From: JBILCM01 sp044353165
Lineage (GTDB): Bacteria; Bacillota; Bacilli; Paenibacillales; YIM-B00363
Assembly: GCA_044353165.1 (NCBI GenBank)
Contig: JBILCM010000034.1
Span: 1 to 24,920, forward strand
Direction: 5' to 3'
DNA: 24,920 bases
The notes beneath the pieces are model-generated. The model was not told the DNA's origin, made no database searches, and saw only the letters and a list, made by a program, of their open reading frames with translations. Shown here piece after piece: positions 23,845 through 24,920 of this stretch (position 1 is the first letter of the stretch; each line of letters opens with the position of its first letter). The position numbers were made by a program, and so were the translations under genes.

Positions 23845-24657
23845 TTACTCCTCATATAACAGTCGATACACGCCGGGTTTCCATCTTTCACGCAAATCTG
23901 GCCGAACGACACCGCTCACCGCTTGCAGTGACATCCCCCCATCCACGACGAGATTGTTGCCATTCACAAAACTAGCGAGGTCCGATGCTAGGAATACAGC
24001 CGCATTCGCCACTTCAACAGGATAACCGAAGCGACCGAACGGGTAACAATCTCGGTCGATGTCGTGATCAGGGTTCCCTTCTTGCTCTTTTTGCTCTGCT
24101 TCACTGACCGTCTTGCCAGGGGAAATACAGTTCGCACGGATGCGATGTGCTGCCCCTTCGATGGCTAATTGTTTGGTCAGCGCGATGATGGCGTTCTTCG
24201 TTGCAGCGTACACAGGTAAGCCGGGATTCATACTGAAAGCATTAATGGATGACATATTGATGATCGCAGGCGATGCGGACTGCTGTAACAGAGGAAACGC
24301 GTATTTGCTGCATAGAAACACGGACGTCAAGTTCGCATTCAGCGTAAAATTCCACTCTTGGAGCGTCATATCTTGAACAAAGCCGTATCTCGTGACACCG
24401 ACATTATTCACCAGCACATCCAATCGATCGACCTCATCGAACAACGCGCTGACCGCTTGCTCATCCGTTACATCTAGCGCAAAGCTTCGTGCTGCATAAC
24501 CTTGCTGTTTCAACCGATCCGCTAATGCATCGACATGGTGTTGATTCATATCTACCACAATGACGTCGCAGCCTTCCTCCGCGAACCGAACGGACATCGC
24601 TTCTCCAAGACTTCCTGCCGCACCGGTAATCAAAGCTTTCTTGCCAGACAACAACAA
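23845..24657 (-). CDS. SDR family NAD(P)-dependent oxidoreductase
   Basis: A 270-residue classical short-chain dehydrogenase. Seen: dinucleotide motif ITGAAGSLGEA (10-20), Asp36 at the end of the second strand (VIVVDMN), which favours NAD over NADP, LDVTD (61-65), NNVG (84-87), catalytic Ser137 in INMSSINAF, Tyr150 and Lys154 in YAATK, then ISPGKT and the C-terminal NGNNLVVDGGMS. It probably oxidises a sugar or sugar acid in the same pathway as its neighbours. The start is one of three consecutive TTG codons at 24657-24649, preceded by AGGAG and GAGGAA. There is no in-frame ATG before the nucleotide-binding motif. It lies 36 bp after the upstream enolase-type gene and six bases before the mutarotase gene. 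Confidence 0.92.
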   Translation of the reverse strand: MLLSGKKALITGAAGSLGEAMSVRFAEEGCDVIVVDMNQHHVDALADRLKQQGYAARSFALDVTDEQAVSALFDEVDRLDVLVNNVGVTRYGFVQDMTLQEWNFTLNANLTSVFLCSKYAFPLLQQSASPAIINMSSINAFSMNPGLPVYAATKNAIIALTKQLAIEGAAHRIRANCISPGKTVSEAEQKEQEGNPDHDIDRDCYPFGRFGYPVEVANAAVFLASDLASFVNGNNLVVDGGMSLQAVSGVVRPDLRERWKPGVYRLLYEE

Positions 24658-24693
24658 AGTTCCTCACTCCTATCTCTAGAAATCATATATGTA

Positions 24694-24920
24694 TTATGCT
24701 CGAGCTACGGCGTGCTTGAGCAACGCTTCTTCGTTAATCTCAATCCCTAAACCTGGTCCATGAGGCACCGCCAACACGCCGTTGCTCGCCTCGAAAGGCT
24801 TGTTGAGGATGACACTGCCCAGCGGATTTTCGCCGATCCAGTATTCCATGATCATAAAGTTGGGCACCGCTGCCGCCAATTGTGCACTAGCGGCAAAATG
24901 AATCGCCGAACCGATGCTCA
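24694..24920 (-). CDS. Enolase-superfamily (mandelate racemase type) enzyme, C-terminal part only
   Basis: The frame is open to the window edge, so only the last 75 or so residues are visible. They read SIGSAIHFAASAQLAAAVPN, then MIMEYWIGENPLG, and VPHGPGLGIEINEEALLKH. This lines up with the C-terminus of the complete enzyme at 21.7-22.8 kb (IGHAASIHVSAALSNFLIYEY and VPNEPGLGVEIDEAAMRK). It is therefore a paralogue, probably another sugar-acid dehydratase. It lies 36 bp upstream of the SDR gene and probably in the same operon. Catalytic residues lie outside the window. Confidence 0.88.
   Translation of the reverse strand, partial: SIGSAIHFAASAQLAAAVPNFMIMEYWIGENPLGSVILNKPFEASNGVLAVPHGPGLGIEINEEALLKHAVARA

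Noticed and set aside
24461..24667. ATG-initiated 68-codon minus-strand frame at the start of the SDR gene
   Set aside because: It is out of frame with the SDR motifs. The true gene begins with TTG codons and encodes the full nucleotide-binding motif.

Overview
The window looks like chromosome from a low- to mid-GC Gram-positive of the Paenibacillaceae type (Paenibacillus/Cohnella-like). The pointers are an LplB/YtcP-type oligosaccharide importer with no ATPase gene of its own, a YesM/YesN two-component pair, strong purine-rich ribosome binding sites, and frequent TTG and GTG starts. This placement is inferred from gene content only. Almost every gene is on the minus strand. The exceptions are a toxin-antitoxin-like pair and an AraC regulator. 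No gap between genes exceeds 300 bases. I see no insertion sequence, integrase, prophage gene, CRISPR array or rRNA.

Left part (1-6.7 kb): a truncated MsmX/UgpC-type sugar-importer ATPase, an M48/Ste24-like membrane protease, a two-gene unit of an unknown 98-residue protein and a phytanoyl-CoA-dioxygenase-like enzyme, a pair of membrane proteins (AbrB-duplication family and AEC auxin-efflux-carrier family), and a membrane-anchored alpha/beta hydrolase.

Centre-left (6.8-10.5 kb): a HEPN/MNT (HepT-MntA) pair on the plus strand runs head-on into an arsenic resistance operon on the minus strand. That operon reads ArsC-ArsR fusion, ArsB, ArsC, ArsI. It should sense arsenite (ArsR domain), reduce arsenate (ArsC domains), export arsenite (ArsB) and break C-As bonds of organoarsenicals (ArsI). 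The 3' ends of arsI and mntA overlap by 48 bp.

Centre (10.5-14.3 kb): a GH2 beta-mannosidase is transcribed divergently from a cupin-AraC regulator, followed by a tRNA-Thr(CGU) gene with a good promoter.

Right part (14.3-24.9 kb): a carbohydrate locus. In transcription order (right to left) it holds an enolase-superfamily dehydratase (cut by the window edge), an SDR dehydrogenase, an aldose 1-epimerase, a second enolase-superfamily enzyme, a terminator, two ABC permeases, a solute-binding lipoprotein with an unusual Ala/Lys/Glu-rich helical stalk, a terminator, and a YesM-like sensor kinase with a YesN-like response regulator. A reasonable reading is import of a glycan fragment, hydrolysis inside the cell, then mutarotation, oxidation and dehydration of a sugar or sugar acid. 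The exact sugar cannot be read from sequence. The ATPase at the left edge could power the importer.

The most distinctive items are the stalked binding protein, the ArsC-ArsR fusion within a complete inorganic and organic arsenic operon, the convergent overlap between arsI and mntA, and the paired enolase-superfamily paralogues flanking an SDR and a mutarotase. I did not find convincing evidence of a wholly new system.
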